This document shows positions 18,355 through 27,713 of a DNA stretch of 56,531 nucleotides, piece by piece. Position numbers and translations under genes: made by a program. The DNA comes from Bacteroidaceae bacterium (lineage in GTDB: Bacteria > Bacteroidota > Bacteroidia > Bacteroidales > Bacteroidaceae). The first letter of the stretch is position 1. Each line of letters starts with the position of its first letter. The notes beneath the pieces are model-generated. The model searched no databases and was not told the origin of the DNA. It saw only the letters and a program-made list of their open reading frames with translations. The stretch covers positions 1 to 56,531 of the forward strand of contig JAFVSR010000034.1 of NCBI GenBank assembly GCA_017503645.1, read 5' to 3'.

Positions 18355-18473
18355 AGATGAATAAAAAGATGTAGTTTAAGGCTTGCGCAGCCTGAAAAAC
18401 CGCAGTTTACTTGGCGTAAATGAGGATTTTGAAGGCAAGCGTAACGCAAAAATACACTTTTTAGTCATCTTCT
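18355..18473. repeat. Degenerate palindromic intergenic repeat
   Basis: The left end GATGAATAAAAAGATGTA is an imperfect inverted match to the right end TACACTTTTTAGTCATC, with smaller hairpins (GGCTTGCGCAGCC) between them. The right end shares about 20 bases with the terminator at 33909-33962. Looks like a dispersed repeat between two convergent genes; it may also terminate the minus-strand nuclease gene. Confidence 0.5.
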
Positions 18474-18510
18474 TTTGTTTTAGCAGATGGATATCTTTTC
18501 TTTCATTCCC

Positions 18511-19389
18511 TTAATATAAATTCCAGGTCTTTTTGTCTATGGTGCTCTCCACGGCATTCTCTAAATTGTCCTTCAGGTTGCAGAAGAAATCTATGCCTGT
18601 GCGCTCCTCAAGATCGTCTATCGTAATTGCATAGTCCATTACCGTGCCGGGCAGGCTGCTTTTGTGCTCCATCCAGAATGCTATGCCATAGTAGTTGTTG
18701 CCTTTCAGGCGCAGAAGTGCCATAAAGTAGTATTTGGGCACTGTGGGGCAGGTACCTTTGCTTGTGTATTGCCCCTCGGCAATGGTGCCGCCCTTTACCA
18801 CGTATAGCGTGTCGGCAAAATTGGGGTTGCAGCCCCAACCGCTTCCCTTTTCGTTAATTTTGTATTCAAGGTCGTTCCAAAGCCCTGTGTTGAATCTGCC
18901 TATTTGCGGCGACATATTTGACATGTAGAACGTTTGTTCATTGGCCTCGCGCGAATATACACGGTCGTACGATGCTACAAGGTGCCCGCGCTGGTAGCCG
19001 TTGCCGTTTATCTGTTGCTTTGTCATTGTATACTCGCCCAAGAAGTCGGGGTCGGCTTGGAAATTATCGCTGCGGCCTACGTTCTTTGCGCGGTTGCTTT
19101 CGTTGAACGTAAATGCCACCCAGCGGGAGTGTTGGCGCTCGCTGTTGAACGATATGCTGTAGGTGATGTTCTCTTCGCCATTTACCGTTGTGGTGCGCGA
19201 CAAAAAGTAGTCGTCGTCGTTCAGGCGTGGCATCTCTATGCGGTATGCATATCTTTCGCCGCCGGTGTTGGCGTTTATATTGGTGTAGTCGGGGCTGGTT
19301 TCGCTCCCGCCCGGGGTTGCATCGTCGCTGCCGCAGCCTGCTATGATTGCAGCCAATAGTATGCCGAATAGTATCTTTGTTATCTTCAT
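18511..19389 (-). CDS. DNA/RNA non-specific endonuclease (NUC1 family), putative lipoprotein
   Basis: 292 residues. The signal sequence ends in a lipobox (LLAAIIAGCGSDD, Cys19), so the protein is probably a lipoprotein. The catalytic region has QRGHLVAS with the general-base histidine (most relatives have DRGH) and NTGLWNDLEYKI with the metal-binding asparagine, as in the betabetaalpha-Me nucleases. It would degrade DNA and RNA outside the cytoplasm for nutrients or defence. Single gene, convergent with the peptidoglycan-binding protein. Confidence 0.88.
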   Translation of the reverse strand: MKITKILFGILLAAIIAGCGSDDATPGGSETSPDYTNINANTGGERYAYRIEMPRLNDDDYFLSRTTTVNGEENITYSISFNSERQHSRWVAFTFNESNRAKNVGRSDNFQADPDFLGEYTMTKQQINGNGYQRGHLVASYDRVYSREANEQTFYMSNMSPQIGRFNTGLWNDLEYKINEKGSGWGCNPNFADTLYVVKGGTIAEGQYTSKGTCPTVPKYYFMALLRLKGNNYYGIAFWMEHKSSLPGTVMDYAITIDDLEERTGIDFFCNLKDNLENAVESTIDKKTWNLY

Positions 19390-19453
19390 TCTTTATAGTG
19401 ACGCACGCGGTGGCCGGTGTTGCCCTTTGTATGCGGCTATTTTGTTTTTACAT

Positions 19454-19489
19454 TAAAAAAGGTGTATCAATGCAAGCATCAATACACCT
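19454..19489 (-). terminator. Terminator of rpmE
   Basis: On the minus strand AGGTGTAT ... ATACACCT followed by TTTTTT, 23 bases after the rpmE stop at 19513. Confidence 0.7.
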
Positions 19490-19512
19490 ATATTATATTT
19501 GTAATCCCTTAA

Positions 19513-19764
19513 TTACTTCTTGATTTTAGCGTAGCGGCTCATAAACTTATCTACGCGACCTGCTGTATCCACAAGTTTGGCTTTACCTGTGTAGAAGGGG
19601 TGAGAAGTGTTAGAAATCTCAAGTTTAACAAGGGGATAGGTCTCGCCCTCGAACTCGATAGTCTCCTTGGTGTTGCAAGTTGACTGTGAAAGGAAACAAT
19701 CGCCGTTTGACATATCTTTGAATACTACGGGGCGATATCCTGCGGGATGAATGTCTTTTTTCAT
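19513..19764 (-). CDS. rpmE2: 50S ribosomal protein L31 type B
   Basis: 83 residues with the conserved start [17 protein letters not shown] and the segment [20 protein letters not shown]. The zinc-binding CxxC pair of type A L31 is absent, and the length fits type B. It is monocistronic with its own promoter and terminator. In other bacteria type B L31 replaces the zinc form when zinc is scarce; whether a zinc-form paralogue exists here cannot be seen. Confidence 0.95.
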   Translation of the reverse strand: MKKDIHPAGYRPVVFKDMSNGDCFLSQSTCNTKETIEFEGETYPLVKLEISNTSHPFYTGKAKLVDTAGRVDKFMSRYAKIKK

Positions 19765-19831
19765 TATCGTAATTGTTTTAATTTTTTTAATTTGCTGGTA
19801 ACAAAAAATGTGTGTAATGGCTTTCGAGGTG

Positions 19832-19839
19832 CAAAGGTA
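19832..19839 (-). promoter_or_regulatory. -7 box of rpmE
   Basis: TACCTTTG on the minus strand, 68 bases upstream of the rpmE ATG at 19764. Confidence 0.55.
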
Positions 19840-19952
19840 GTATATTTGCTTTAATTAGCAAAATTTTTGTACCTCTTTTTTGTGGGTTTTATTTATGATA
19901 ATATTATTGATTCGTTTTTCTTTGCAACTCACGTAGGCCAATGTCCAACGTT

Positions 19953-21134
19953 TTACTCTACATAAAGCACCAAGCCTTTCAGATACTCACCCTCGGGGTG
20001 ATATATATTCACGGGGTGGTCGGCGGGCTGTGTCAACTGGTGCAGAATGCGCACGTTGCGTTTTGCCATAGCTGCGGCGGTGAACACGGCGGTGCGGAAA
20101 TTCTCCTTGCTCACCACCTGTGAACAGGAGAATGTGAACAATATGCCGCCGGGTTGAATCTTTTCAAGCGCCTTTGCGTTGAGGCGGCGGTAGCCTATGA
20201 GGGCGTTGCGCAGCGAGTCGCGGTGCTTGGCAAATGCCGGGGGGTCCAGGATTATGAGGTCGTAGTTGCTGCCCATACGCTCAAGGTAATCGAATGCGTC
20301 TTCGGCAAATGCGGCGTGGCGTGTGTCGTCGGGGAAATTGATTGCCACGTTGGCGTTTGTGAGGTCTATGGCTTTGGCCGAGCTGTCAACCGAGTGCACA
20401 ACCTCGGCGCCGCCACGCAGGGCATATATGCTGAAACCGCCTGTGTAGCAGAACATATTAAGCAGTTTGCGGCCTTTGGCATATTTTTCGAGCAGCGAAC
20501 GGTTCTCGCGCTGGTCCACAAAAAAACCGGTCTTTTGTCCGCGCACCCAGTCGATGTGGAATTTAAGCCCATATTCGGTTGATATGTTGCTTGCGTTGCC
20601 ACCCATTATGTAGCCGTTCTCCTTGCTTATGTCGGCCTTGTAGGGTAGTGTGGTTTCCGATTTGTAGTAGATGTTCTTGAGCTTGTCGCCAAGTACGCTC
20701 TTGAGCGCTTCGGCAACATCGTGGCGGTTCACGTGCATACCCACGCTGTGTGCCTGCATCACGGCTGTTTCCCCATAGATGTCTATGATGAGGCCGGGGA
20801 GGCAGTCGCCCTCGCCGTGTACAAGACGGTAGGTGTCGTTGTCGGGGCGCGATGCCACTCCCGTGCTGCGGCGCAGGTCGTATGCGGTGGCTATGCGGCG
20901 GTGCCAAAAGGCTTGGTCTATCGGTTCATCCTCAAATGTGAGTACGCGCACTGCTATGCTGCCCACCTGCACGTGTCCGCGTGCAATGAATTCGCCGTCG
21001 TTGGTATAAACGGTTACTATTTCGCCCTCTTCGGGCTTGCCGTTTATGCGTTGGATGGCTCCCGAGAATATCCACGGGTGAAAGCGTTTGAGCGACTCTT
21101 CTTTGCCGCGTTTGAGAATTACCGATTTTTCCAT
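19953..21134 (-). CDS. rlmI: 23S rRNA (cytosine-5)-methyltransferase RlmI-like
   Basis: 393 residues. An N-terminal PUA-like domain (LKRGKEESLKRFHPWIFSGA) is followed by a linker and a class I SAM methyltransferase with LLNMFCYTGGFSIYALRGGA and the active-site ILDPPAFAK. The full-length match indicates RlmI/YccW, which methylates C5 of a cytosine in 23S rRNA. It is the third gene of a short minus-strand run (DUF5063, exonuclease, rlmI), starting 9 bases after the exonuclease stop. Confidence 0.93.
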   Translation of the reverse strand: MEKSVILKRGKEESLKRFHPWIFSGAIQRINGKPEEGEIVTVYTNDGEFIARGHVQVGSIAVRVLTFEDEPIDQAFWHRRIATAYDLRRSTGVASRPDNDTYRLVHGEGDCLPGLIIDIYGETAVMQAHSVGMHVNRHDVAEALKSVLGDKLKNIYYKSETTLPYKADISKENGYIMGGNASNISTEYGLKFHIDWVRGQKTGFFVDQRENRSLLEKYAKGRKLLNMFCYTGGFSIYALRGGAEVVHSVDSSAKAIDLTNANVAINFPDDTRHAAFAEDAFDYLERMGSNYDLIILDPPAFAKHRDSLRNALIGYRRLNAKALEKIQPGGILFTFSCSQVVSKENFRTAVFTAAAMAKRNVRILHQLTQPADHPVNIYHPEGEYLKGLVLYVE

Positions 21135-21143
21135 TTTAATGCT

Positions 21144-21731
21144 TTATCTTGTTCTTGTCTGTTCTAATTTTTCGTATATCTTTAGGCAGGCCCACGCATC
21201 GGTGGCTGCATATAGTTTCTGCTTGTCGGTGAGCACGTCTTTTTCCCAATTGGTGAGTTGCTGGCTCTTGGAAATCTTTTCGCCAAAGATTATCGCATAT
21301 ATCTTTTGCAGGCTCATCTCCTCTATACCAAAACGGCCTACGTGCTTTTGCAGGTCGAAAAAACCACCTGCCTTGAAGCGGCGACGGCGTGCGAGTGCCT
21401 GGTAATCGTCGTGCAACGATACACCCACCTTGGTTATTTCGGGGTTTTCGAGAAAAGCAATCAGTGAGTCGGGCAGCCCTGTGCGGCACAGCCTTATCAG
21501 AAAGCAGGTGTCGGCAGTGGATAGCTGCAGCAGTGACACGTTGTACTGCACCCCCTTGCGGAACGAAGGGCGTGTTTCGGTGTCTATTCCCACAATACAC
21601 TCCTTGCCAAGTGCCTTCATAGCCTTGTCTACATCGGCTGCTGTGTCAATCGTTATGATGCGGCCGGGGTATAGCACTATGGGCATCTGGTTTATTTCGC
21701 TCTTCTCTATGTGTGAATTAAAAATTGTCAT
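21144..21731 (-). CDS. RNase D-like 3'-5' exonuclease (DEDDy)
   Basis: 195 residues. The four acidic residues of the DEDDy fold are visible: GIDTETRPSF (D, E), SLHDDYQAL (D) and YAATDAWACLKIY (D with its tyrosine-type spacing). There is no HRDC domain, so it is a stand-alone catalytic domain of the kind common in Bacteroidota. It probably trims RNA 3' ends, though single-stranded DNA is possible. Its start overlaps the DUF5063 gene by 14 bases. Confidence 0.9.
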   Translation of the reverse strand: MTIFNSHIEKSEINQMPIVLYPGRIITIDTAADVDKAMKALGKECIVGIDTETRPSFRKGVQYNVSLLQLSTADTCFLIRLCRTGLPDSLIAFLENPEITKVGVSLHDDYQALARRRRFKAGGFFDLQKHVGRFGIEEMSLQKIYAIIFGEKISKSQQLTNWEKDVLTDKQKLYAATDAWACLKIYEKLEQTRTR

Positions 21732-22272
21732 CCTCGCTGTAATCGTCGTCGGGGTTTATGTTGTATGCAATGTCGTGCAGGGCACGCTGAGTGTTTACCA
21801 GGCGCTGCCCCCAATATCGACGGAAATTCTCTTTGCAGTCGATGATGGCATCGTGCATCGTTTCATTTATTCCCACCCTGAAAAGGCATACAAAATTCTT
21901 TACATCCTGATAGATGTCGGCAAGGTCCTCCGATATGTTTTTTGTAATAGGGGTGTCGCTGTATTTCATCTCCTCGACAAATACATCGAGATAGGTGTCC
22001 TTTTCGGCCAGGAGGTCGCTGAGCGATATGCGCAGAACCTCGTAGCTGTCCTCCGATACGAAGTCCTCGAGCTCCTCTTCGCTGAAGCGTTCCTCCTCTG
22101 CGGGAAGCATCTGCGCCTTAAGGTACAGCAGTGGCAGAATTTTTAACATTGTGTCAACGAATTCTTTACGGCTGTGCTCGCCTGCACGCTCAAGGTAACT
22201 GCAAAATTCTGCGGCCACGGTTACAAACTCCACCGTGTTGCGCATAAATACTATATCTCTGCTCTCTTCCAT
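21718..22272 (-). CDS. DUF5063 domain protein
   Basis: 184 residues, acidic and helical, with no signal peptide or membrane segment. Pattern as in the DUF5063 family of Bacteroidota: VEFVTVAAEFCSYLE near the start, LLYLKAQMLP, and NFRRYWGQRLVNTQRALHD near the end. The C-terminal tail is strongly acidic (NPDDDYSEDDNF). Function unknown. The 14-base overlap with the RNase D-like gene and the shared strand with rlmI suggest a link to RNA metabolism, which is inference. Confidence 0.85.
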   Translation of the reverse strand: MEESRDIVFMRNTVEFVTVAAEFCSYLERAGEHSRKEFVDTMLKILPLLYLKAQMLPAEEERFSEEELEDFVSEDSYEVLRISLSDLLAEKDTYLDVFVEEMKYSDTPITKNISEDLADIYQDVKNFVCLFRVGINETMHDAIIDCKENFRRYWGQRLVNTQRALHDIAYNINPDDDYSEDDNF

Positions 22273-22347
22273 TTCTGTTTTTGTGAATTTGCCGCGAAGT
22301 TACAAAAAAATAGTGTAGCAGAGGGATAAGGGTATCTATTTTTTTTA

Positions 22348-22355
22348 TATCTTCG
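22348..22355 (+). promoter_or_regulatory. Likely -7 box of ftsK
   Basis: TATCTTCG, a one-base variant of the consensus, 62 bases before the ftsK ATG in the gap between divergent genes. Confidence 0.4.
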
Positions 22356-22416
22356 CAAAGTTTACGCACGTATAGTATATAGCAATTATTTTTTTCAGTT
22401 TCTACCGCATAAATTT

Positions 22417-24906
22417 ATGGCCAAGAAAAATAACACACAAAATAAGAAACCATCGTTCCTGCAAAGAGTGAAGTTTATTGCAGCCAATCCCACGCTGCGT
22501 TTTATGTTGGGGCTGCTTATGGGAGCAGTGGCAATTTTCCTCTGCAGTTCGTTCCTGTCGTTCTTTTCGTCGGGTGGTGCCGACCAAAGCACCATAGATG
22601 CCGCCGCTGCTGCTGTGGCCGATGCCGATGCGAGCGTGCAGAATACGTCGGGCAGGGGTGGCGCCATAGTTGCAGACTATTTAGTGAACGGCTGCTTCGG
22701 TTGGTCGTCGGTGCTGCTGATACCCCTGTTTGTGGGTGCTATGCTGCGCCTTATGGATATATATCGCCCCAATCTGCTCAAATGGTTCTTTATGGCAGTC
22801 TTTGGCATTGTGTGGGGTTCGGTGTTCTTTGCGTTCGCGCTTGGCTCTCTCTTCGAGGGTAGTTTTATGTCGCCCGGCGGCCGTCACGGCGAAACGGTGG
22901 CTGCTTGGTTGCAGGCGCAGATAGGTGTTGTTGGGGCGGTGCTTGTGCTTGCGCTCACCCTGATAGCCTTTATGACCTATGTCACCCGCGATACCATCAC
23001 TTGGTTGCAAAAATTCTTCTCGTTCAGTTTTATTCCCAAACCCAATGCTTCCGTTGCGGGTGAGGATGATGGCGACGAAGAGGATGACACTATGGTTGAA
23101 GAGGAGCCTGCTCCCAAGGTTATAGAATTTGCCGGTGAGGATGCTGCCGATAAATCGCCCGAGTATCCTGCCGAAGGCGACGATTTTAGTGTGGATGTGG
23201 CCGCTGATGAAGATGTAGTGGATGATGAAACTGTGGAGCCGGCCGAGGAACTCGCAAATGAGGATGATGCGGCTGCTGCCTTTGACAAAATGTCGGCTAA
23301 AATAGCGGCAGAGGCAGGTGGCAACGAATTGACAATGGAGGTGCAGAGTGCCGAGGGCGACGATGATATGGGTGGCAAAATGTTGCGCCCCATAAATCCC
23401 AAAGACGAACTAAGCTACTATAAACCGCCCACCATAGATTTGCTCGATAAATATGAGCAGGCTGCCCAATCGATAGATATGAACGAGCAGCAGGCCAATA
23501 AAAATAAAATCGTAGAGGTGCTACGCAATTTCGATATAGAGATAAGCTCCATTAAAGCAACCGTAGGCCCCACAATCACGCTTTACGAGATTACCCCTGC
23601 CCCGGGCGTGCGCATTGGCAAGATAAAGAATCTCGAGGATGATATAGCAATGAGCCTTGCTGCGCTCTGTATTCGTATCATTGCACCTATCCCCGGTAAG
23701 GGTACCGTGGGTATCGAGGTGCCCAATGCTCACAAGCAGATTGTGCCTATGGCATCGCTGCTCAACAGCCGCAAATACAAAGAGACAGATATGGCACTGC
23801 CACTTGCGCTCGGAAAGACCATATCCAATGAGGTGTTTATGGTGGATATGGCAAAAATGCCCCACCTGCTTGTTGCAGGTGCCACAGGTATGGGTAAATC
23901 GGTGGGCTTGAATGCTATCATCACATCGCTGCTCTACAAGATGCACCCCGCCTATTTGAAATTTGTGATGGTGGACCCCAAGATGGTGGAACTTAGCCTT
24001 TACAACGTGCTCGAGAAGCACTTCCTTGCAAAATTAGAGGGCGAGGACGAGCCCATTATCACCGATGTGAACAAAGTGGTGCGCACGCTCAAGTCGCTCT
24101 GCGTGGAGATGGACAGCCGCTACCGCCTGTTGCAGATGGCTATGGTACGCTCGGTAAAGGAGTATAACGAGAAATTTTTGAATAAAGAGTTATTACCAAC
24201 CAAAGGCCACCGCTTTATGCCCTACATTGTGGTTATCATAGACGAGTATGGCGACCTTATGATGACTGCGGGCCGCGAGGTGGAGCAACCCATTGCCCGC
24301 ATTGCCCAAAAGGCGCGCGCCGTGGGTATTCATATGATTATAGCCACACAGCGCCCCACAACAAATATCATTACAGGTACCATTAAGGCGAACTTCCCTG
24401 CCCGTATGGCTTTCCGCGTGATATCGGTAATCGACTCCCGTACCATACTCGACCGTCAGGGTGCCAACCAGCTGCAGGGGCGCGGCGATATGCTCTTCCT
24501 TGCCGGCAACGACCCCGTGCGTGTGCAGTGCGCACTTGTTGAAACAAAGGAGGTGGAGCGCGTTTGTGCCCATATAGCAAAACAGCAGGGCTATCCCACG
24601 GCATACATCCTGCCCGAACCCGACGAGGTTCCTGCCGATGGCGGTGGCGGTTCGCGTGGCGAATTGTCGTCGGACAAACTCGACCCGCTCTTTGCCGATG
24701 CGGCGCGCATTGTGGTTATTCACCAACAGGGCTCAACATCGCTCATACAGCGTAAACTCAACGTGGGCTTCAACCGTGCAGGTCGTATAATGGACCAGCT
24801 GTGCCAAACAGGGCTTGTGGGTGAGCAGGAGGGTAGTAAACCCCGTCAGGTGCTATGCGCCGACGAGGCCGATTTGGAGTTCCGCCTTAAGCAATTGATG
24901 CACTAA
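22417..24906 (+). CDS. ftsK: DNA translocase FtsK/SpoIIIE
   Basis: 829 residues. An N-terminal membrane domain with about four hydrophobic segments (residues 25-205) is followed by a short acidic linker (about 210-320) and the hexameric motor. The P-loop GATGMGKS is at 488-495, the Walker B is IVVIIDEYGDLMM, and the C-terminal gamma winged helix (SSDKLDPLFADAARIV ... RAGRIMDQLCQTGLVG) recognises orienting chromosome sequences. It pumps DNA at the division septum to resolve chromosome dimers. Followed by a lolA-like gene 21 bases downstream, the usual neighbour in Bacteroidales. Confidence 0.96.
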   Translation: MAKKNNTQNKKPSFLQRVKFIAANPTLRFMLGLLMGAVAIFLCSSFLSFFSSGGADQSTIDAAAAAVADADASVQNTSGRGGAIVADYLVNGCFGWSSVLLIPLFVGAMLRLMDIYRPNLLKWFFMAVFGIVWGSVFFAFALGSLFEGSFMSPGGRHGETVAAWLQAQIGVVGAVLVLALTLIAFMTYVTRDTITWLQKFFSFSFIPKPNASVAGEDDGDEEDDTMVEEEPAPKVIEFAGEDAADKSPEYPAEGDDFSVDVAADEDVVDDETVEPAEELANEDDAAAAFDKMSAKIAAEAGGNELTMEVQSAEGDDDMGGKMLRPINPKDELSYYKPPTIDLLDKYEQAAQSIDMNEQQANKNKIVEVLRNFDIEISSIKATVGPTITLYEITPAPGVRIGKIKNLEDDIAMSLAALCIRIIAPIPGKGTVGIEVPNAHKQIVPMASLLNSRKYKETDMALPLALGKTISNEVFMVDMAKMPHLLVAGATGMGKSVGLNAIITSLLYKMHPAYLKFVMVDPKMVELSLYNVLEKHFLAKLEGEDEPIITDVNKVVRTLKSLCVEMDSRYRLLQMAMVRSVKEYNEKFLNKELLPTKGHRFMPYIVVIIDEYGDLMMTAGREVEQPIARIAQKARAVGIHMIIATQRPTTNIITGTIKANFPARMAFRVISVIDSRTILDRQGANQLQGRGDMLFLAGNDPVRVQCALVETKEVERVCAHIAKQQGYPTAYILPEPDEVPADGGGGSRGELSSDKLDPLFADAARIVVIHQQGSTSLIQRKLNVGFNRAGRIMDQLCQTGLVGEQEGSKPRQVLCADEADLEFRLKQLMH

Positions 24907-24927
24907 TATATTTAAGGAATTTGTAGT

Positions 24928-25548
24928 ATGAAAAAAACAATATTATCGTTTCTGCTCTTTCTCCCCTTGCTGCTGTGCGCGCAGGGTAACAATGCAGTGG
25001 CATTACTCGAAAATGCAATAAAGAAGATAGAGGCCGATGCCGCTGTGCAGATGACCTTCTCATATAGCGTGTATGACGCGGGTGGCACTGAACAATTTTC
25101 CGACGATGGCAGCCTCAAACTCGATGGCGGACGCTACGCTCTTTTGCTCTCGCCTATGAAGCTGTGGTGCGATGGTCAAACGCAGTGGAGTTATATGGCA
25201 CAGGTTAATGAGGTATATATTACCGATGCCGACAGCCAGGAGGCGCAGATTTACAACCCCGTATATCTTATGGGGCTGTATAAAAAAGGTTACACCTGCT
25301 CGGTGGAAAGTGTGGGCGGCAAAAATGTTATAACCTTGCAGGCTTGTGAAGAGCAGGACTTTGACAAGGTGATATTGTCGTTGGATGCAAAGACATCGCA
25401 GCCCGTTGCAATGTGCATTTTTGTAGATGGGCAGGGATATACAACGGTGGATGTTACAAGCTATAAGAGCGGTTATGATTTTGATAGTCGCGTTTATACC
25501 TGCCCGTTGGAGGACTTTCCCACAGCCGAAATTGTTGATATGAGATAA
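24928..25548 (+). CDS. LolA-like outer-membrane lipoprotein carrier
   Basis: 206 residues with a clear signal peptide (KKTILSFLLFLPLLLCAQG). The mature part has the LolA-type half-barrel pattern: MTFSYSVYDAGG, DGGRYALLLSPMKLWCDGQT and a strand-rich C-terminus ending FPTAEIVDMR. It probably shuttles lipoproteins across the periplasm. It lies between ftsK and trxB on one strand, as in many Bacteroidales. Confidence 0.85.
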   Translation: MKKTILSFLLFLPLLLCAQGNNAVALLENAIKKIEADAAVQMTFSYSVYDAGGTEQFSDDGSLKLDGGRYALLLSPMKLWCDGQTQWSYMAQVNEVYITDADSQEAQIYNPVYLMGLYKKGYTCSVESVGGKNVITLQACEEQDFDKVILSLDAKTSQPVAMCIFVDGQGYTTVDVTSYKSGYDFDSRVYTCPLEDFPTAEIVDMR

Positions 25549-25564
25549 ACTAAATTATATAATT

Positions 25565-26506
25565 ATGGAAAAAACTAAATGCTTGGTTATTGGTTCCGGT
25601 CCTGCCGGATACACAGCGGCTATCTATGCGTCGCGTGCTAATTTGTCGCCCGTGCTCATCGAGGGCATTCAGCCCGGTGGTCAGCTCACACAGACAACTG
25701 TTATTGAAAACTTCCCCGGCTTCCCTCAGGGAATCACCGGCCCCGAACTTATGGATAATATGCGCAAGCAGGCTGTGAACGTGGGGGCCGACGTGCGCTC
25801 GGGCAGCGTGGTGGATGTGGATTTCGAAACAATGCCCTACAAGGTGACACTTGATAATGGTACCGAAATTGAGGCCGAAACCGTAATCATTGCCACAGGT
25901 GCTGCGGCAAAATATCTTGGATTATCCGACGAAATAAAATATCAGGGTATGGGTGTGAGCGCCTGTGCCACTTGCGACGGTTTCTTCTATCGCAAGAAGG
26001 TGGTAGCCGTTGTGGGCGGTGGCGACACTGCTTGCGAAGAGGCCAACTATCTTGCTTCGCTTGCAGCTAAGGTCTATCTTATTGTTCGCAAACCCTATCT
26101 GCGCGCTTCAAAGGCAATGCAGGACAGAACGCTTGCCAACCCCAAAATCGAGGTGCTCTTTGAGCATAACACCGTTGGCCTCTTTGGTGAGGATGGTGTT
26201 GAAGGTGTACACCTTGTAAAGCGCAAGGGTCAGCCCGACGAGAAATATTACGACATTGCCATCGACGGCTTCTTCCTTGCCATAGGTCACAAGCCTAACA
26301 GCGACATCTTCAAGAAGTATCTCAAAACCGACGAAACAGGCTATTTCGTGCCTGCCGATTGCAGTGGTGTGAAAACTCTTGTACCCGGTGTATTTGTGGC
26401 AGGCGATGTTGCCGATCCTCATTACCGTCAGGCAATAAACGCTGCGGCAAGTGGTTGCCGTGCGGCTATGGAGGCCGAGCGCTATCTGTCCAACAAAGAG
26501 GCTTGA
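25565..26506 (+). CDS. trxB: Thioredoxin-disulfide reductase
   Basis: 313 residues. The FAD-binding start is CLVIGSGPAGYTAAIYASRA, the redox pair is C134-A-T-C137 (SACATCDGFF), and the NADPH motif is VAVVGGGDTACEEANYLAS. The C-terminal FAD motif is GVFVAGDVADPHYRQ. It reduces thioredoxin with NADPH in the cytosol. It is 16 bases downstream of lolA-like. Confidence 0.96.
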   Translation: MEKTKCLVIGSGPAGYTAAIYASRANLSPVLIEGIQPGGQLTQTTVIENFPGFPQGITGPELMDNMRKQAVNVGADVRSGSVVDVDFETMPYKVTLDNGTEIEAETVIIATGAAAKYLGLSDEIKYQGMGVSACATCDGFFYRKKVVAVVGGGDTACEEANYLASLAAKVYLIVRKPYLRASKAMQDRTLANPKIEVLFEHNTVGLFGEDGVEGVHLVKRKGQPDEKYYDIAIDGFFLAIGHKPNSDIFKKYLKTDETGYFVPADCSGVKTLVPGVFVAGDVADPHYRQAINAAASGCRAAMEAERYLSNKEA

Positions 26507-26527
26507 TGCTTAAATCGCTGCATTGTA

Positions 26528-27580
26528 ATGTGTGAGCTTTCGCCCTTGTATCCGCTTCTCTTTGAGAATAATTTCCGCACGGTGGTGTGGGGCGGTAATC
26601 GACTGAAGCCTATGAAAGGGCTTCAGTCCGATGATGAATGCATAGGAGAGAGCTGGGAGGTGAGTGCTGTGTCCGGGATGGAGTCCGTGGTGAAGAACGG
26701 GCCGTTGGCGGGTGTTTCGTTGGCTGCTATAGTGGAGCGCTACAAAGAACTTCTGCTTGGCAATGCTGTGTATGAAAAGTATGGTACTCTCTTTCCTGTA
26801 CTTGTGAAATATATAGATGCCGTGCAAGACCTTTCGGTTCAAGTGCATCCCGACGACGCGCTTGCGGGGGAACGCCACGGCTGTTTTGGCAAGAGCGAAA
26901 TGTGGTATGTGATAAGCGCCACTGCCGGCGCTTATCTCTATTCCGGTTTCAACCAGCCTATTTCGCGTTACGAATATGAAAAGCGGGTGGAGGATGGTAG
27001 TATATGCGAGGTCCTCCAACAGCACGAGGTTAAGGCCGGCGATTGCTTCTACATACCTTCGGGGCGTGTTCACGCAATATGCGGCGGTATTCTTATTGCC
27101 GAAATACAACAAAGCTCCGATATAACATACCGCATATTCGATTACAACCGCCCCGGGCTCGACGGCAAGTTGCGCCGCCTGCATATACAGGAGGCGAAAG
27201 ATGCAATAGATTTCAAGGTGTACGACCAATACAGGGTGTGCTACGAGAACCGCATAAATAAGCCTGTACCGCTTGTGGTGAACCGCTTCTTTGTGGTGAA
27301 GATTCTTGAGGTGGATAGGGCATTCCATCGCAAACTCTACAAATACGACTCCTTTATAATATATATGTGCGTGGAGGGCGATTGTACCATAAGAATAAGA
27401 AGCACCGAGGGGTATGAAAAGGGTGCAATGCCTGCAGAGCAGCACAGAGTGGTGCGCCTTACGCAAGGCAACAGCTGCCTGGTACCCGCTTCGTGTGCCG
27501 ACTTTGATGTTACACCCAACAACGAGGCGGGAATCACCAAACTGCTCGAGGTGTATATCGACAATAAGAATTTTGAGTAA
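26528..27580 (+). CDS. manA: Mannose-6-phosphate isomerase, class I
   Basis: 350 residues. It converts mannose 6-phosphate and fructose 6-phosphate, feeding glycan and GDP-sugar synthesis. Zinc ligands are seen in LSVQVHPDD and GKSEMWYV, plus the histidine of YIPSGRVHAICGG; GESWEVS is the conserved N-terminal segment. The length fits the short (Bacillus-type) class I enzymes. It starts 21 bases after trxB. Confidence 0.9.
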   Translation: MCELSPLYPLLFENNFRTVVWGGNRLKPMKGLQSDDECIGESWEVSAVSGMESVVKNGPLAGVSLAAIVERYKELLLGNAVYEKYGTLFPVLVKYIDAVQDLSVQVHPDDALAGERHGCFGKSEMWYVISATAGAYLYSGFNQPISRYEYEKRVEDGSICEVLQQHEVKAGDCFYIPSGRVHAICGGILIAEIQQSSDITYRIFDYNRPGLDGKLRRLHIQEAKDAIDFKVYDQYRVCYENRINKPVPLVVNRFFVVKILEVDRAFHRKLYKYDSFIIYMCVEGDCTIRIRSTEGYEKGAMPAEQHRVVRLTQGNSCLVPASCADFDVTPNNEAGITKLLEVYIDNKNFE

Positions 27581-27599
27581 AAAATAGGCAAAAAGTTTC

Positions 27600-27627
27600 T
27601 TGCAGATAAAAATTATTGCTATCTTTG
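27600..27627 (+). promoter_or_regulatory. rplU-rpmA promoter
   Basis: TTG at 27600-27602 and TATCTTTG at 27620-27627 with 17 bases between, giving a leader of about 80 bases before the rplU ATG at 27714. Confidence 0.6.
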
Positions 27628-27713
27628 CAGCCGATTTAGTCCGCAGGGGTTGAAGAAGATGGGCTCACGAAGAGCACACACCTCACGGAAATCACAATAA
27701 AAGCTATAATTTA

